64,000 bases of DNA from Acidovorax sp. Leaf160 (GTDB lineage: Bacteria; Pseudomonadota; Gammaproteobacteria; Burkholderiales; Burkholderiaceae_C). The notes beneath the pieces were generated by a model that did not search any database, was not told where the DNA came from, and worked only from the letters and a program-made list of their open reading frames with translations. The position numbers were made by a program, and so were the translations under genes. Location of the stretch: positions 422,068 through 486,067 of the forward strand of contig NZ_LMOV01000001.1 of NCBI RefSeq assembly GCF_001424265.1. The letters run 5' to 3'. Shown piece after piece: positions 36,126-48,717 of this stretch (its first letter is position 1; each line of letters starts with the position of its first letter).

Positions 36126-37592
36126 TCAAGTCTCTTCCATCCAGCTGTGCCCCTCGCGCGCCACCATGGCGCTGGCGGCGGCCGGCCCCCAGGTGCCGGC
36201 GGCATAGGGCCGTGGGCCTTCGCTCGCGTCCTGCCAGGCCTGCATGATGGGTTCGACCCAGCGCCAGGCGGCTTCCTGTTCGTCGGCCCGCACGAAGAGG
36301 TTCAGGCGGCCGGCGATCACGTCCAGCAGCAGCCGCTCGTAGGCGCCCACGCGTTCCGTTCCGAAGCGCTGCTCGAAGTCCAGGTCCAGGTGCACCTGGG
36401 CCAGCGACTGGGCCTCGGCGCCGCGCGCGCTGCGTTTCTCCTGGCCGGCAGCGAACAGGTGCAGCGCCACGCCGTCGCGCGGCTGCAGGTGGATCACCAG
36501 CCGATTGGCCGTGCCCAGCGGCGTGCGGTAGATGGGGTGGGGCGTGGCGCGGAAGTTGATGGCGATATGCGCCTCGTGCGCGGCCAGCCGCTTGCCGGTG
36601 CGGATGTAGAAGGGCACGCCGGCCCAGCGCCAGTTGGCGATCTCGGTGCGCAGGGCGACGAAGGTCTCGGTGCGGCTGCCGGGCGGCACGCCGGTTTCCT
36701 CGGCATAGCCGGGCACGCGCTCGCCACCGGTGCTGCCAGCCGTGTACTGCCCGCGTATGACGTCGCGCGACAGGGTGGCGGGCGTCCAGGGCACCAGCGA
36801 GTGCAGCACCTTGAGCTTCTCGTCGCGGATGGCGTCGGCCGTGGCGTTGATGGGCGGCTCCATGGCGATGGCGCACAGCAGCTGCAGCGCGTGGTTCTGC
36901 ACCATGTCGCGCAGCGCGCCCGTGCCGTCGTAGAAGGCGCCGCGCTTTTCCACGCCCAGCTTCTCGGCCATGGTGATCTCGATGCTGGCCACCATCTCGC
37001 GGCGCCAGAGCGGCTCGAACAGCACGTTGCCGAAGCGCAGCGCCAGCAGGTTCTGCACGGCCGGCTTGCCCAGGTAGTGGTCGATGCGGAAGATCTGCTC
37101 TTCGCGGAACACGCGGCGCACGGCGGCGTTGATGGCGCGGTTGGATTCGAGGTCGTGGCCCAGCGGCTTTTCCAGCACCACGCGCGTCTTAGGCGTGGCC
37201 AGGCCTGCGGCGCCCAGCTGCTCGCAGGCGGTGGTGAAGAGGCTGGGCGCGGTCGCCAGATACATCACCACGGTGTCGGCATTGCGCTCCTGCAGCCGGA
37301 CTGCCAGCTCGGCATAGTCCTCGGGCCGGGAAAGGTCCACCCGCTGGTACTGCAGCAGCGCAGCGAAGCGTTCGAACTCCTCGGACGTGGGGCGCTTTTC
37401 CTGGATCACCGCGTCAAAGCGGCTGGCGATCAGCTCGCGGTATTCCGCATCCGTCATTTCGTCGCGCGCCACGCCGATGATGCGGCCGCCCTCGGGCAGC
37501 GAGCCGTGGCGGAACGCCTGGAAGAGGGCGGGGAGCAATTTGCGCCATGCAAGGTCGCCCGTGCCGCCAAACAGAACCAGATCGAAGCTCAT
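36126..37592 (-). CDS. zwf: Glucose-6-phosphate 1-dehydrogenase
   Basis: 488 residues, full family length. The nucleotide-binding N-terminus FDLVLFGGTGDLAWRKLLPALF is a GGTG variant of the common GASG motif. The catalytic RIDHYLGKPAVQNLLALRF and the C-terminal substrate/structural regions (WAGVPFYIRTGKRLA) are intact. It oxidises glucose-6-phosphate to 6-phosphogluconolactone, producing NAD(P)H. It is divergent from tal, with a HexR-like palindrome between them. Confidence 0.95.
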   Translation of the reverse strand: MSFDLVLFGGTGDLAWRKLLPALFQAFRHGSLPEGGRIIGVARDEMTDAEYRELIASRFDAVIQEKRPTSEEFERFAALLQYQRVDLSRPEDYAELAVRLQERNADTVVMYLATAPSLFTTACEQLGAAGLATPKTRVVLEKPLGHDLESNRAINAAVRRVFREEQIFRIDHYLGKPAVQNLLALRFGNVLFEPLWRREMVASIEITMAEKLGVEKRGAFYDGTGALRDMVQNHALQLLCAIAMEPPINATADAIRDEKLKVLHSLVPWTPATLSRDVIRGQYTAGSTGGERVPGYAEETGVPPGSRTETFVALRTEIANWRWAGVPFYIRTGKRLAAHEAHIAINFRATPHPIYRTPLGTANRLVIHLQPRDGVALHLFAAGQEKRSARGAEAQSLAQVHLDLDFEQRFGTERVGAYERLLLDVIAGRLNLFVRADEQEAAWRWVEPIMQAWQDASEGPRPYAAGTWGPAAASAMVAREGHSWMEET

Positions 37593-37667
37593 CGTGCAGT
37601 GACTTTCCTGACTGAAAGGTTGAAGGGAAGGAAGCGGTAAGCCGGAGGCTGGAAAAAGCTGGCGGTA

Positions 37668-37682
37668 TGTTACCGAGTTTCA
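37668..37682. promoter_or_regulatory. Candidate HexR operator between zwf and tal
   Basis: TGTTAC-CGA-GTTTCA is an imperfect 6-3-6 palindrome. It resembles the published gammaproteobacterial HexR consensus TGTAAT-N3-ATTACA and the better copy at 40035-40049. It lies 76 bp before the zwf start and about 150 bp before tal. Confidence 0.5.
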
Positions 37683-37831
37683 TGGTGGCGGTCACCGCTG
37701 ACAGCAAAGTGCCGGCGCCGCGTCTTACACTGGCCGCTGGAAACTCCCGGTCGGGCGAGGCTTTCGCCTGCCCGACGGCTTACCCACCCGCCACTGCTTC
37801 AACCGACAGCACTTCCGCAGGAACAACCGCC

Positions 37832-38782
37832 ATGAACCAACTAGACGCTCTCAAACAGTTCACCACCGTGGTGGCCGACACCGGCGACTTCCGCCAGCTG
37901 AGCGCCTTCCAGCCGCAGGACGCCACCACCAACCCCTCGCTCATCCTGAAGGCGGTGCAGAAACCCGATTACGCGCCGCTGCTGACCGAGGCCGTCGCGC
38001 GCTGGCGCGGCCGTCCGCTCGACGAGGTGATGGACCGGCTCATCGTGCGCTTCGGCTGCGAGATTCTTTCGCTGATTCCCGGCCGCGTCTCCACCGAGGT
38101 GGACGCACGCCTGTCGTTCGACACCGAGGCGACCATCACCCGTGGCGAACGCATCATCGAGCTGTACCAGGCCGAGGGCATTCCCACGGACCGCGTGCTC
38201 ATCAAGATCGCGTCCACCTGGGAGGGCATCGAAGCGGCCCGCCGGCTGGAGGCGCGCGGCATCCACACCAACCTGACGCTGCTGTTCTCGTTCGCGCAGG
38301 CCGTCGCCTGCGGCCAGGCCAAGGTGCAGCTGATCTCGCCCTTCGTCGGGCGCATCTACGACTGGTACAAGAAGCAGGCGGGCGCCAGCTGGGACGAAGC
38401 CGCCATGGCCGGCGCCAACGACCCGGGCGTGCAGTCCGTGCGGCAGATCTACCAGCACTACAAGCATTTCGGCATCGCCACCGAGGTGATGGGTGCCAGC
38501 TTTCGCAACGTGGGCCAGATCGTCGCCCTGGCCGGCTGCGACCTGCTCACCATCGCGCCCGACCTGCTGGCCCAGCTGGCGCAAAGCGAGCTGCCGGTGC
38601 AGCGCGCGCTGGACGCTGACGCGGCGCGGGGGCTCGACCTGCCGGCCGTGAACTACGACGAGCCGGGCTTCCGCTATGCGCTCAACGCCGACGCCATGGC
38701 CACGGAAAAGCTGGCCGAGGGCATCCGCGCCTTCGCTGCTGATGCGGCCAAGCTCGAGCAGCTGATGCAGGCTGCTGCGTGA
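37832..38782 (+). CDS. tal: Transaldolase
   Basis: 316 residues from ATG 37832 ([20 protein letters not shown]); the long upstream extension is non-coding. The motifs [21 protein letters not shown], the Schiff-base lysine in [20 protein letters not shown], and [12 protein letters not shown] and [13 protein letters not shown] are those of TalA/TalB-type enzymes of about 316 residues. It transfers a dihydroxyacetone unit in the non-oxidative pentose phosphate pathway. It is divergent from zwf. Confidence 0.96.
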   Translation: MNQLDALKQFTTVVADTGDFRQLSAFQPQDATTNPSLILKAVQKPDYAPLLTEAVARWRGRPLDEVMDRLIVRFGCEILSLIPGRVSTEVDARLSFDTEATITRGERIIELYQAEGIPTDRVLIKIASTWEGIEAARRLEARGIHTNLTLLFSFAQAVACGQAKVQLISPFVGRIYDWYKKQAGASWDEAAMAGANDPGVQSVRQIYQHYKHFGIATEVMGASFRNVGQIVALAGCDLLTIAPDLLAQLAQSELPVQRALDADAARGLDLPAVNYDEPGFRYALNADAMATEKLAEGIRAFAADAAKLEQLMQAAA

Positions 38783-39076
38783 TGGCGATCCGCCGCGCGC
38801 GGTAGTCGCGGTAGTCGCGGCGGCGAGTGTCTGCACCACCCGGCGGGGAGGGGTCGAACTCCGCCAGCGCCGCTACGCAGGCGTTCGGCTGACTGCGCTG
38901 CGGCGCATTTTCCGAACGCTTTCAAGTGCCATCTTGAAGTAAAAATGGGTCTTGGCGCTTGATATGCATAGATATTATGCTATTTAAATAATAGCATCTT
39001 CGTCAATCCGCTGTGTCAGGCATCTGCCATCGGCTCGCCTGCCCGCCACCCTCTCACCATCCATCCCCCGCCCACC
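38783..39076. other. Intergenic region between tal and glk
   Basis: About 290 bases containing a palindromic repeat (38934-38997) and direct 'tagtcgcgg' duplication near 38802-38822. No gene recognised. Confidence 0.5.
38934..38997 (+). repeat. Comamonadaceae-type palindromic repeat upstream of glk
   Basis: TTGAAGTAAAAATGGG, GGCGCTT, then ATGCTATTTAAATAATAGCAT, a nearly perfect AT-rich palindrome. Confidence 0.7.
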
Positions 39077-40039
39077 ATGCACCCACTGCGCCTGCTTGCC
39101 GACATCGGCGGCACCAACATCCGCCTGGCCTGGCAGGCATCGCCCTCCGGCGCGATGAACGACACGCGCGTGCTGCCCTGCGCGCAGTTCCCCACCGTCG
39201 ATGCGGCGCTGTCGGCGTATTTGCGCGACGTGGGCATCGCAACGCCGCGCGAGGCCGCCTTCGGCATCGCGAACCCGGTGACCGGCGACGCCATCCGCAT
39301 GACCAACCACAGCTGGAGCTTCTCGCAGCGCGCCGTGCAGGAGGCGTTCGGGTTCGAGCGGCTGGTGGTGATCAACGACTTCACCGCGTTGGCACTGTCG
39401 CTGCCGCTGCTTGAGCCCGACCTGCTGCGCCGTGTGGGCGGCGGTGACGGAGTGCCGGGCGCCGCCATCGCGCTGGTGGGGCCGGGCACCGGCCTGGGCG
39501 TGTCGGGTCTGGTGTTCCCGATGGGTTCGCGCCATGGCGTGCCGCTGTCGGGCGAAGGGGGCCATGTCTCGCTGGCCGCCCAGAACCCGCGCGAAACCGC
39601 CGTGCTGGCGATATTGCAGGAGCGCTACGGCCATGTGTCGGCCGAACGCGCCGTGTGCGGCGCCGGGCTGGTCGATCTGTACCACGCGGTGCGGCGCCTG
39701 GCGGGCGAGGGCGGCGCCGAGGTCGATTCGCCGGCCCAGGTGACCGAGCTGGCGCTCGAACGAGGCGATCCGCGGGCGCTGGAGGCGCTGGAGCTGTTCT
39801 GCGGCTTCCTGGGCAACGTGGCAGGCAACCTGGCGCTCACGCTGGGTGCGCGGGGCGGTGTCTTCATCGGCGGCGGGATCGTGCCGCGCCTGGGCGCCTG
39901 GTTCGACCAGTCTCCGTTCCGCGCGCGGTTCGAAGCCAAGGGGCGGTTCCAGAGCTACCTGGCGGGCATCCCGTGCTGGGTGATCGACGCGAGCGCCTCG
40001 CCCGCCTTGTATGGCGCCTCGCGAGCGTTGGACATGTAA
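39077..40039 (+). CDS. glk: Glucokinase
   Basis: 320 residues. ROK-independent bacterial glucokinase motifs: LLADIGGTNIRLAW (phosphate 1), FGIANPVTGD, VVINDFTALALSLPLL, GPGTGLGVSGLV, GEGGHVSLAAQN, ERAVCGAGLVDLYHA and GGVFIGGGIVPRLG. It phosphorylates glucose in the cytoplasm, feeding zwf and pgi. Its stop codon overlaps a perfect HexR-like palindrome. Confidence 0.95.
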   Translation: MHPLRLLADIGGTNIRLAWQASPSGAMNDTRVLPCAQFPTVDAALSAYLRDVGIATPREAAFGIANPVTGDAIRMTNHSWSFSQRAVQEAFGFERLVVINDFTALALSLPLLEPDLLRRVGGGDGVPGAAIALVGPGTGLGVSGLVFPMGSRHGVPLSGEGGHVSLAAQNPRETAVLAILQERYGHVSAERAVCGAGLVDLYHAVRRLAGEGGAEVDSPAQVTELALERGDPRALEALELFCGFLGNVAGNLALTLGARGGVFIGGGIVPRLGAWFDQSPFRARFEAKGRFQSYLAGIPCWVIDASASPALYGASRALDM

Positions 40040-40049
40040 CCTCGTTACA
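40035..40049. promoter_or_regulatory. Candidate HexR operator ahead of pgi
   Basis: TGTAAC-CTC-GTTACA is a perfect 6-3-6 inverted repeat, one position per half-site away from the known HexR consensus TGTAAT-N3-ATTACA. It overlaps the glk stop and lies about 180 bp before the pgi start. Confidence 0.6.
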
Positions 40050-40156
40050 ACACCTCGTCGGTGTCGGCCTGTAGGAGAAAGCCGCGCAGTCAGAGGTTTG
40101 TGCATCCGTTGGCATTTTGCGCGCGCAGAACGCCGTAATCCAGTTACTCTTGCCGG

Positions 40157-40202
40157 GTTGCTGCCCGGAAGGCTTCCCGCGAGGAAGCAGCGGGCGTTTT
40201 TC
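40157..40202 (+). terminator. Hairpin with T-run between glk and pgi
   Basis: The outer stem GCCCG/CGGGC encloses an inner stem CTTCC/GGAAG and is followed by GTTTTT. It fits a terminator or attenuator in the pgi leader. Confidence 0.5.
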
Positions 40203-40227
40203 CAGCATCCTTTCTGCTTTACCTGCC

Positions 40228-41787
<1,560 letters not shown>

Positions 41788-41827
41788 AACGTACCCAACG
41801 CCGGGCCGCGCCACACCCGGGCAGGCA

Positions 41828-41851
41828 GGCTGGGCCCCGGCAGGCCCAGCC
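41828..41851 (+). other. Perfect 9-bp hairpin after pgi
   Basis: GGCTGGGCC and GGCCCAGCC are separated by CCGGCA. There is no T-run, so this is at best a weak or Rho-assisted terminator. Confidence 0.4.
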
Positions 41852-41904
41852 GCGAAGCGTTGTCTTGCTGCCACAACGCGGCCCAGTCCTGCGTCTGCTT
41901 CATA

Positions 41905-41923
41905 AAATGAGAATCGTTATCAA
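41905..41923 (+). promoter_or_regulatory. Fur box before the siderophore receptor
   Basis: AATGAGAATCGTTATCAAT closely matches the Fur consensus GATAATGATAATCATTATC and lies about 20 bp before the start codon. Confidence 0.8.
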
Positions 41924-41941
41924 TTCCATTTCTATTGAATC

Positions 41942-44032
41942 ATGACGTTTCCAAAACGCGAAGTCGCTCTCTGCGCCGCCTTGTTGTGCAGTCTGTCCGG
42001 CGCAGCGCTGGCCCAGACACCCCAGGCCACCTTGTCCGAGGTACGGGTGGATGCCAGCGCGGAAAAGGAAAGCGCGACCGGCCCCGTCGTGGGCTACCGG
42101 GCGCGGAACGCCGCCACCGCCACCAAGACCGACACCCCGCTGAGCGAAACGCCCCAATCGGTGACCGTCATCACCCGCGACCAGATCGTGGACCAGGGGG
42201 CCACCAGCTTCCAGGGCGCGCTGCTCTATGCGGCCGGCGTGCGCAGCGACGCCTATGGGCTGGACAGCCGCTCGGACAGCATCCGGGTGCGCGGCAGCTA
42301 CCCCGACATCTACCTGGACGGCCTGCGCCAGAGCTACAACTACTACACCAGCACCATCCCCGCCGACCCCTACACGCTGGAGCGACTGGAGGTGCTGCGC
42401 GGCCCGTCGGGCATGCTCTTCGGCGCGGGCACGGTGGCGGGGGTGGTCAACATGGTCAGCAAGCGGCCGCTGCAGGAAACCCAGCGCGAAGTGGGCGTGC
42501 AACTGGGCAGCTGGAACCGCAAGCAGTTGCAGGCCGACCTGAGCGGGCCGCTCACGGCCGATGGCCAGTGGTCGTATCGCCTGGTGGCGTTGGCACGCGA
42601 TGCCGACACCCAGGTGGACCACGTGCCCGACGACCGCCGCCTGATTGCGCCTTCGCTGATGTGGCGGCCCAATGCGGCCACGTCGCTGCTGTTGCAGGCC
42701 CACTGGCAGCAGGACCGCGCCGGCAGCGTCGCGCAGTTCCTGCCCTGGTCGGGCACGCTGCTGCCCAACCGCAATGGCCGGCTGCCCACCAGCCGCTTCA
42801 TCGGCGAGCCCGGCGACTACTACGACACCGATCGCGAAACGCTGGGCTACCAGTTCGAGCACCGCTTCAACGACGCCTGGACGGTGCGCCAGAACCTGCG
42901 TTGGGCGCGCAACGAAAACCGGGGTGCGTACCACTACGCAGACTTCTTCAAAGACCCCGGTGGTTTCGGCGCCGACCCGGTCAACCAGCGCGTGATCGGC
43001 CGCCTGTTCGGGCAGAACACCACCCGAACCCGCATGGCCACGGTGGATACCCACCTGCAGGGCCGCCTGAACACGGGCGGGCTGCAGCACCAGATGCTGC
43101 TGGGCGTGGACTGGAATCGCCAGACCGAGCGCAAGACCGATTCCGGCGATGCCTACAACCTGCCCATCGACGCCTTCGACCCGGTCTACACCGGCCGCCC
43201 GAACGTGAATCCGGTGGCCGTTCCAGGCAACCAGCAGCGCCAGACGGGCCTGTATGTGCAGGACCAGATGAAGTGGAACCGCTGGATCTTCGTCGCGGGG
43301 CTGCGGCATGACCGGGTGACGAGCGGCGTGGACGGCACGCCCGACGAGCGTTCGAGCGACACCACCAAGCGCCTGGGGGTGATGTATCAGCTCGACGGCG
43401 GCTGGACGCCCTACCTGAGCTATGCCGAATCGTTCACGCCCGTGAGCGGCACCAACGCATTCGGCGCCCGCTTCAAGCCCTTGGAGGGCGAGCAGGTGGA
43501 AGCCGGCGTGAAGTACATGCCCGAGGGCGGTGCCACCACCTTCACCGCATCGGTCTACCAGTTGAAGGAAAAGAACCAGCTGATCTCGGACCCCACCAAC
43601 CCCGACAACCGCCTGCAGGCAGGCGAGACCAAGAACAAGGGCGTTGAACTGGAGGTGAAGACGCGCGTGTCGTCGGTGTTCGACCTGATCGCGCACTACA
43701 ACTACACCGACGTGGACAAGACGCTGGAGGGTCTGCCGCGCAACCAGGCGGCAGTGTGGGGGCTGTACCGCTTCTCGTTGGGCGACGTGAAAGGCTTTTC
43801 CGTGGGAGCGGGCGCGCGCTACCTGTCCGGCTTCCGCGATGGCGCCGCGCCGCGTGTGCCCTCCGCCCTGGTGGGCGATGCGCTGCTGGCCTACGACAGC
43901 CAGAACTGGCGCTACGCCCTCAACGTCAACAACGTGGCCGACAAGCAATATCTGAGCATCTGCCTGGGGCGGGGCGACTGCTGGTGGGCTGCGCGCCGCA
44001 ACGTGATGCTGACCGCGACCTACCGGTTCTGA
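41942..44032 (+). CDS. TonB-dependent siderophore receptor
   Basis: 696 residues. Signal peptide ends near AALAQTP. The plug domain (about 55-165) has ETPQSVTVITRDQIVDQG, RSDSIRVRGSYPDIYLDGLR and LERLEVLRGPSGMLFGAGTVAGVVNMVSKRP. The 22-strand barrel follows and ends in RRNVMLTATYRF with terminal Phe. It is of the FhuA/FoxA/FpvA-like ferric-siderophore class; the ligand cannot be deduced. A Fur box precedes it. No sigma/anti-sigma or synthesis genes adjoin. Confidence 0.94.
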   Translation: MTFPKREVALCAALLCSLSGAALAQTPQATLSEVRVDASAEKESATGPVVGYRARNAATATKTDTPLSETPQSVTVITRDQIVDQGATSFQGALLYAAGVRSDAYGLDSRSDSIRVRGSYPDIYLDGLRQSYNYYTSTIPADPYTLERLEVLRGPSGMLFGAGTVAGVVNMVSKRPLQETQREVGVQLGSWNRKQLQADLSGPLTADGQWSYRLVALARDADTQVDHVPDDRRLIAPSLMWRPNAATSLLLQAHWQQDRAGSVAQFLPWSGTLLPNRNGRLPTSRFIGEPGDYYDTDRETLGYQFEHRFNDAWTVRQNLRWARNENRGAYHYADFFKDPGGFGADPVNQRVIGRLFGQNTTRTRMATVDTHLQGRLNTGGLQHQMLLGVDWNRQTERKTDSGDAYNLPIDAFDPVYTGRPNVNPVAVPGNQQRQTGLYVQDQMKWNRWIFVAGLRHDRVTSGVDGTPDERSSDTTKRLGVMYQLDGGWTPYLSYAESFTPVSGTNAFGARFKPLEGEQVEAGVKYMPEGGATTFTASVYQLKEKNQLISDPTNPDNRLQAGETKNKGVELEVKTRVSSVFDLIAHYNYTDVDKTLEGLPRNQAAVWGLYRFSLGDVKGFSVGAGARYLSGFRDGAAPRVPSALVGDALLAYDSQNWRYALNVNNVADKQYLSICLGRGDCWWAARRNVMLTATYRF

Positions 44033-44359
44033 GGCCGGGCGCTGGTACGGCCGGGCGGGCCTGCTGTGACGTGCTTGGCTGGACGGGCAGGGCGGGCGGG
44101 GCGGGCGGGACGGTTGGGGCGGGGCGGGCCCGCCAGCGTGAGTCCGCATAGTCGAGTCGCACGACGAGAGGCAGGCCAGGCTGGCCCTCTCCCTGCGCCG
44201 CTGTGGCTGCCGCAAGCCAGCGGCCGACGCAGCTGACCTGGACCCCACAGCAAAAAACCCCCGCAGGTCGTGCAACCTGCGGGGGTTTTTTGTGCCTGGT
44301 GCCGTGTGCGACAGGCGTTCAGTCGAACACCTGGCTGCCCACGGCCGGGCTTGCGCGCA
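44033..44359. other. Intergenic region between receptor and groEL
   Basis: About 330 bases, GC-rich in its first half, ending in a strong bidirectional terminator (44252-44291). No gene recognised. Confidence 0.6.
44252..44291. terminator. Bidirectional terminator between receptor and groEL
   Basis: An 11-bp stem CCCCCGCAGGT/ACCTGCGGGGG (44258-44268 with 44275-44285) is flanked by A6 and T6. It serves the convergent receptor and groEL genes. Confidence 0.93.
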
Positions 44360-46082
<1,723 letters not shown>

Positions 46083-46108
46083 TGAGTGTCTGGCAAGAGG
46101 GAGAAGAA

Positions 46109-46399
46109 TTACTTCTCGACCACTGCAAACAGGTCGTCTTCCTTCATCACGAGCAGCTCGTCGCCATGGACCTTGACGGTCTGGCCCGAATACTTGCCGA
46201 ACAGAACGCGGTCGCCGACCTTCACGTTCAGGGCGACGACTTCGCCCTTGTCGTTCTTCTTGCCAGGGCCGACGGCCAGGACTTCGCCTTGATCGGGCTT
46301 TTCGGCAGCGTTGTCGGGGATCACGATGCCGGAAGCGGTCGTGGTTTCGCTTTCAATGCGCTTGACGATCACGCGATCGTGCAGGGGGCGAAGGTTCAT
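46109..46399 (-). CDS. groS: Co-chaperonin GroES
   Basis: 96 residues from ATG 46399 ([18 protein letters not shown]), preceded by an AGGAGA-type site. The mobile loop [18 protein letters not shown], the roof hairpin [10 protein letters not shown], and [16 protein letters not shown] are all present. It caps GroEL. It is the first gene of the operon controlled by CIRCE. Confidence 0.98.
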   Translation of the reverse strand: MNLRPLHDRVIVKRIESETTTASGIVIPDNAAEKPDQGEVLAVGPGKKNDKGEVVALNVKVGDRVLFGKYSGQTVKVHGDELLVMKEDDLFAVVEK

Positions 46400-46507
46400 G
46401 TGCATCTCTCCTGAGGTCAAAGAATGAGGAAGTCAACGAAGCTTCCGCAGGCTGCAGAGGCTCCGAAATCGACCGGGAGTGAACACAAAGCGGCTTGGAC
46501 CACTGCG

Positions 46508-46534
46508 TTAGCACTCCTCGGCGTCGAGTGCTAA
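46508..46534. promoter_or_regulatory. CIRCE operator (HrcA binding site)
   Basis: TTAGCACTC, nine bases, then GAGTGCTAA: a perfect match to the CIRCE inverted repeat. It overlaps the promoter start region of groES. Confidence 0.97.
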
Positions 46535-46562
46535 TGATAGAGGCATCCCGCCGCTTTTCAAG
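46534..46562 (-). promoter_or_regulatory. groES-groEL promoter
   Basis: On the minus strand TTGAAA, 16 bases, TATCAT fits a sigma-70 promoter. CTTGAAA with CCTCTATC twelve bases on also resembles a sigma-32 promoter. The transcript would start within CIRCE. Confidence 0.7.
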
Positions 46563-46877
46563 AGGAAACAGGCGCGGAGCCAAGAGAAGATGTGTATCGC
46601 ACACCGGTGACGGCGCGTCGGACAACGCCGCAGGCAGTGCGAAGCCTGGTAACAAAGCATCATCGCCTACACCCACGCCCGCTCGTGTCTGCCATGCCGA
46701 AAACCGACCCGCCTACAATGCCCGGTTGCTCAAGCAAGGAGGCGGGCCACTTGAGAGGGATGGTTCGTGAGCGCTGTCAGCGATGCGAGCCCAGGCTGAT
46801 CCGCAATGCTGAGGAGCCCAGGCACGCCGGGGGCGGACAGGTCTGTGGAACAACCAAGAGAGGAAACACCAATCGCT
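46563..46877. other. Intergenic region at the start of the polysaccharide cluster
   Basis: About 315 bases between the divergent groES promoter and the DUF2304 gene. TACAAT at 46714-46719 is a possible -10 for the cluster, without a convincing -35. I see no JUMPstart/ops element. Confidence 0.4.
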
Positions 46878-47252
46878 ATGGCAACCATGCAACTGACAAC
46901 CGCCCTGTTGGGTGTTGGGCTGGCCGTGTTGATTCTCTATCTCATCCGGCGTGACCACCTGTACCTCATGCATGGGCTGTTCTGGGTTGTGGTCGCCGTA
47001 TCGGCCGCTTTCCTCGGGGCGTGGCCCGGCCTCATCGACGTATTGGCGCGTTGGATCGGGTTCAGTTACCCACCAGCGCTTCTGCTGTTACTTGCCAGTA
47101 TGGTGTTGTTCGTGAAGGCATTGCACGCAGACATGGTGAATACGCGCGTTGAGCGGGACGTGCGAAGGCTCAACCAGAGACTGGCCCTATTGGAAGCAGA
47201 TATCGAAAGTGTGCGTTACTCAACCCGCACAGATTCCGACCAACAGCCGTAA
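46878..47252 (+). CDS. DUF2304 family membrane protein
   Basis: 124 residues from ATG 46878 with GAGAGGAAA upstream. Three hydrophobic segments: LTTALLGVGLAVLILYLIRR, LMHGLFWVVVAVSAAFLGAWPGL and PPALLLLLASMVLFVKALH, then a charged coiled-coil (RVERDVRRLNQRLALLEADIE). This is the DUF2304 pattern; such genes often precede glycosyltransferase genes in surface-polysaccharide clusters. Biochemical role unknown. It lies 3 bp before manC. Confidence 0.85.
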   Translation: MATMQLTTALLGVGLAVLILYLIRRDHLYLMHGLFWVVVAVSAAFLGAWPGLIDVLARWIGFSYPPALLLLLASMVLFVKALHADMVNTRVERDVRRLNQRLALLEADIESVRYSTRTDSDQQP

Positions 47253-47255
47253 ACC

Positions 47256-48707
47256 ATGCTGCTTCCAGTCATTTTATGTGGTGGTTCAGGTACGCGCTTG
47301 TGGCCGCTTTCACGCGAAAGCCATCCCAAACAGTTTTTAGCTCTGACCTCGGAGCAAACCATGCTGCAACAGACGGCACAAAGGGTGGTAGGCCTCTGTT
47401 CGTCAATTCAGCAAGCCCCCGGGCCCGTCCTCGTATGTAATGAGGCGCACCGGTTTCTAGCCGCAGCACAATTAACGGAATGCGGGATAAGCCCGACGGC
47501 GATTATCCTCGAGCATTCCGCGCGCAACACCGCCCCTGCTTTGACAATTGCAGCGCTGCAGGCAAGATCAGATGGAACCGATCCGGTCATTCTGGCTATG
47601 CCGGCTGATCATGTGATATCCGACCTTGCAGTATTCCAAAAAGCAGTGGCGGATGGGTATGAAGAGGCTACCCGTGGAACAATTGTGACATTTGGCGTGG
47701 CGCCTGAATATCCCGAGACCGGCTATGGCTACATTCATTACCATCCAGATTTTTCGGGGGCACTATTGCCTGTAAGGAGTTTTACTGAAAAGCCTAACCA
47801 CGCCCTAGCCACTCAGTATGTAGAGTCCGGCAATTACTTGTGGAATAGTGGCATTTTCATGTTACGTGCGAGCATTTGGCTGAAAGCTGTAAAGAGAACG
47901 AGGCTTGACATCCACAGTGCCTGCGAGCTGGCCATGCAGAAGGCCCGTTATGACTTAGATTTCATTCGTCCCGACGCCGAGGCCTTTGAAAGCTGTCCTT
48001 CAGAATCGGTGGATTACGCAGTGCTGGAAACACTGGCGTCCCATCCGGAGTGGGGGGTTCCGATGGCTGTAGCCCCCATGCTTGCGGGATGGTCTGATGT
48101 TGGCGCCTGGGACGCACTTTGGCGTGTGAGCGATCAAGACGCCAATGGTAACGTCTTGAAGGGGACTGCTGTAGTAGAGCACGAGTGCTCGAATTCCTTG
48201 TTGATGTCAACCAGCCGATTAGTTGCAGGAGTGGGGCTGGAAAATCTCATCGTGGTGGAAACACCTGATGCTATTTTGGTTGTGAACAAGAACCATACTC
48301 AAGGAGTTAAACCTGTGGTAGCAAATTTGACACACAGGCGTGATTCATTGGTGCATCAACACCGGAAGGTGCACCGCCCATGGGGTTGGTATGACCGCCT
48401 CGATCAGGGGGAGGGGTTTCAAGTCAAGCGAATCGTTGTTAATCCCGGTTCCAGCCTTAGTTTACAAATGCATAAGCATCGTGCAGAGCACTGGGTAGTG
48501 GTTGAAGGAGTGGCTGATGTGACACGCGGTGACGATTCGTTCCAGCTCCAGGAAAACGAGTCCACGTACATAAAGGTCGGTCAAGTACATCGGTTGTCCA
48601 ATCCCGGTGCGCGACCACTGGTAATTATAGAAATTCAGTCGGGCAGTTATCTGGGAGAAGACGATATAGTTCGGTTTGAAGATGCATATGGTCGTATGTC
48701 ACCGTGA
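47256..48707 (+). CDS. manC: Mannose-1-phosphate guanylyltransferase / mannose-6-phosphate isomerase
   Basis: 483 residues. The N-terminal nucleotidyltransferase is VILCGGSGTRLWPLSRESHPKQFL, with LAMPADHVI and FTEKPNHA. The C-terminal cupin-type isomerase half is RPWGWYDRLDQGEGFQVKRI, then LQMHKHRAEHWVVVEGVA. It is a bifunctional type II PMI/GMP enzyme making GDP-mannose in the cytoplasm, so the polymer probably contains mannose or a derivative such as rhamnose or fucose. Base composition drops here compared with the flanks. Confidence 0.95.
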   Translation: MLLPVILCGGSGTRLWPLSRESHPKQFLALTSEQTMLQQTAQRVVGLCSSIQQAPGPVLVCNEAHRFLAAAQLTECGISPTAIILEHSARNTAPALTIAALQARSDGTDPVILAMPADHVISDLAVFQKAVADGYEEATRGTIVTFGVAPEYPETGYGYIHYHPDFSGALLPVRSFTEKPNHALATQYVESGNYLWNSGIFMLRASIWLKAVKRTRLDIHSACELAMQKARYDLDFIRPDAEAFESCPSESVDYAVLETLASHPEWGVPMAVAPMLAGWSDVGAWDALWRVSDQDANGNVLKGTAVVEHECSNSLLMSTSRLVAGVGLENLIVVETPDAILVVNKNHTQGVKPVVANLTHRRDSLVHQHRKVHRPWGWYDRLDQGEGFQVKRIVVNPGSSLSLQMHKHRAEHWVVVEGVADVTRGDDSFQLQENESTYIKVGQVHRLSNPGARPLVIIEIQSGSYLGEDDIVRFEDAYGRMSP

Positions 48708-48717
48708 AAAGGTATTC

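Noticed and set aside
35184..37640. 818-codon plus-strand frame across zwf and hexR
   Set aside because: Runs through two well-supported minus-strand genes and a repeat; no recognisable domain.
41828..41851. Hairpin after pgi as a Rho-independent terminator
   Set aside because: Nine-bp stem is perfect but no T-tract follows; listed only as a hairpin.
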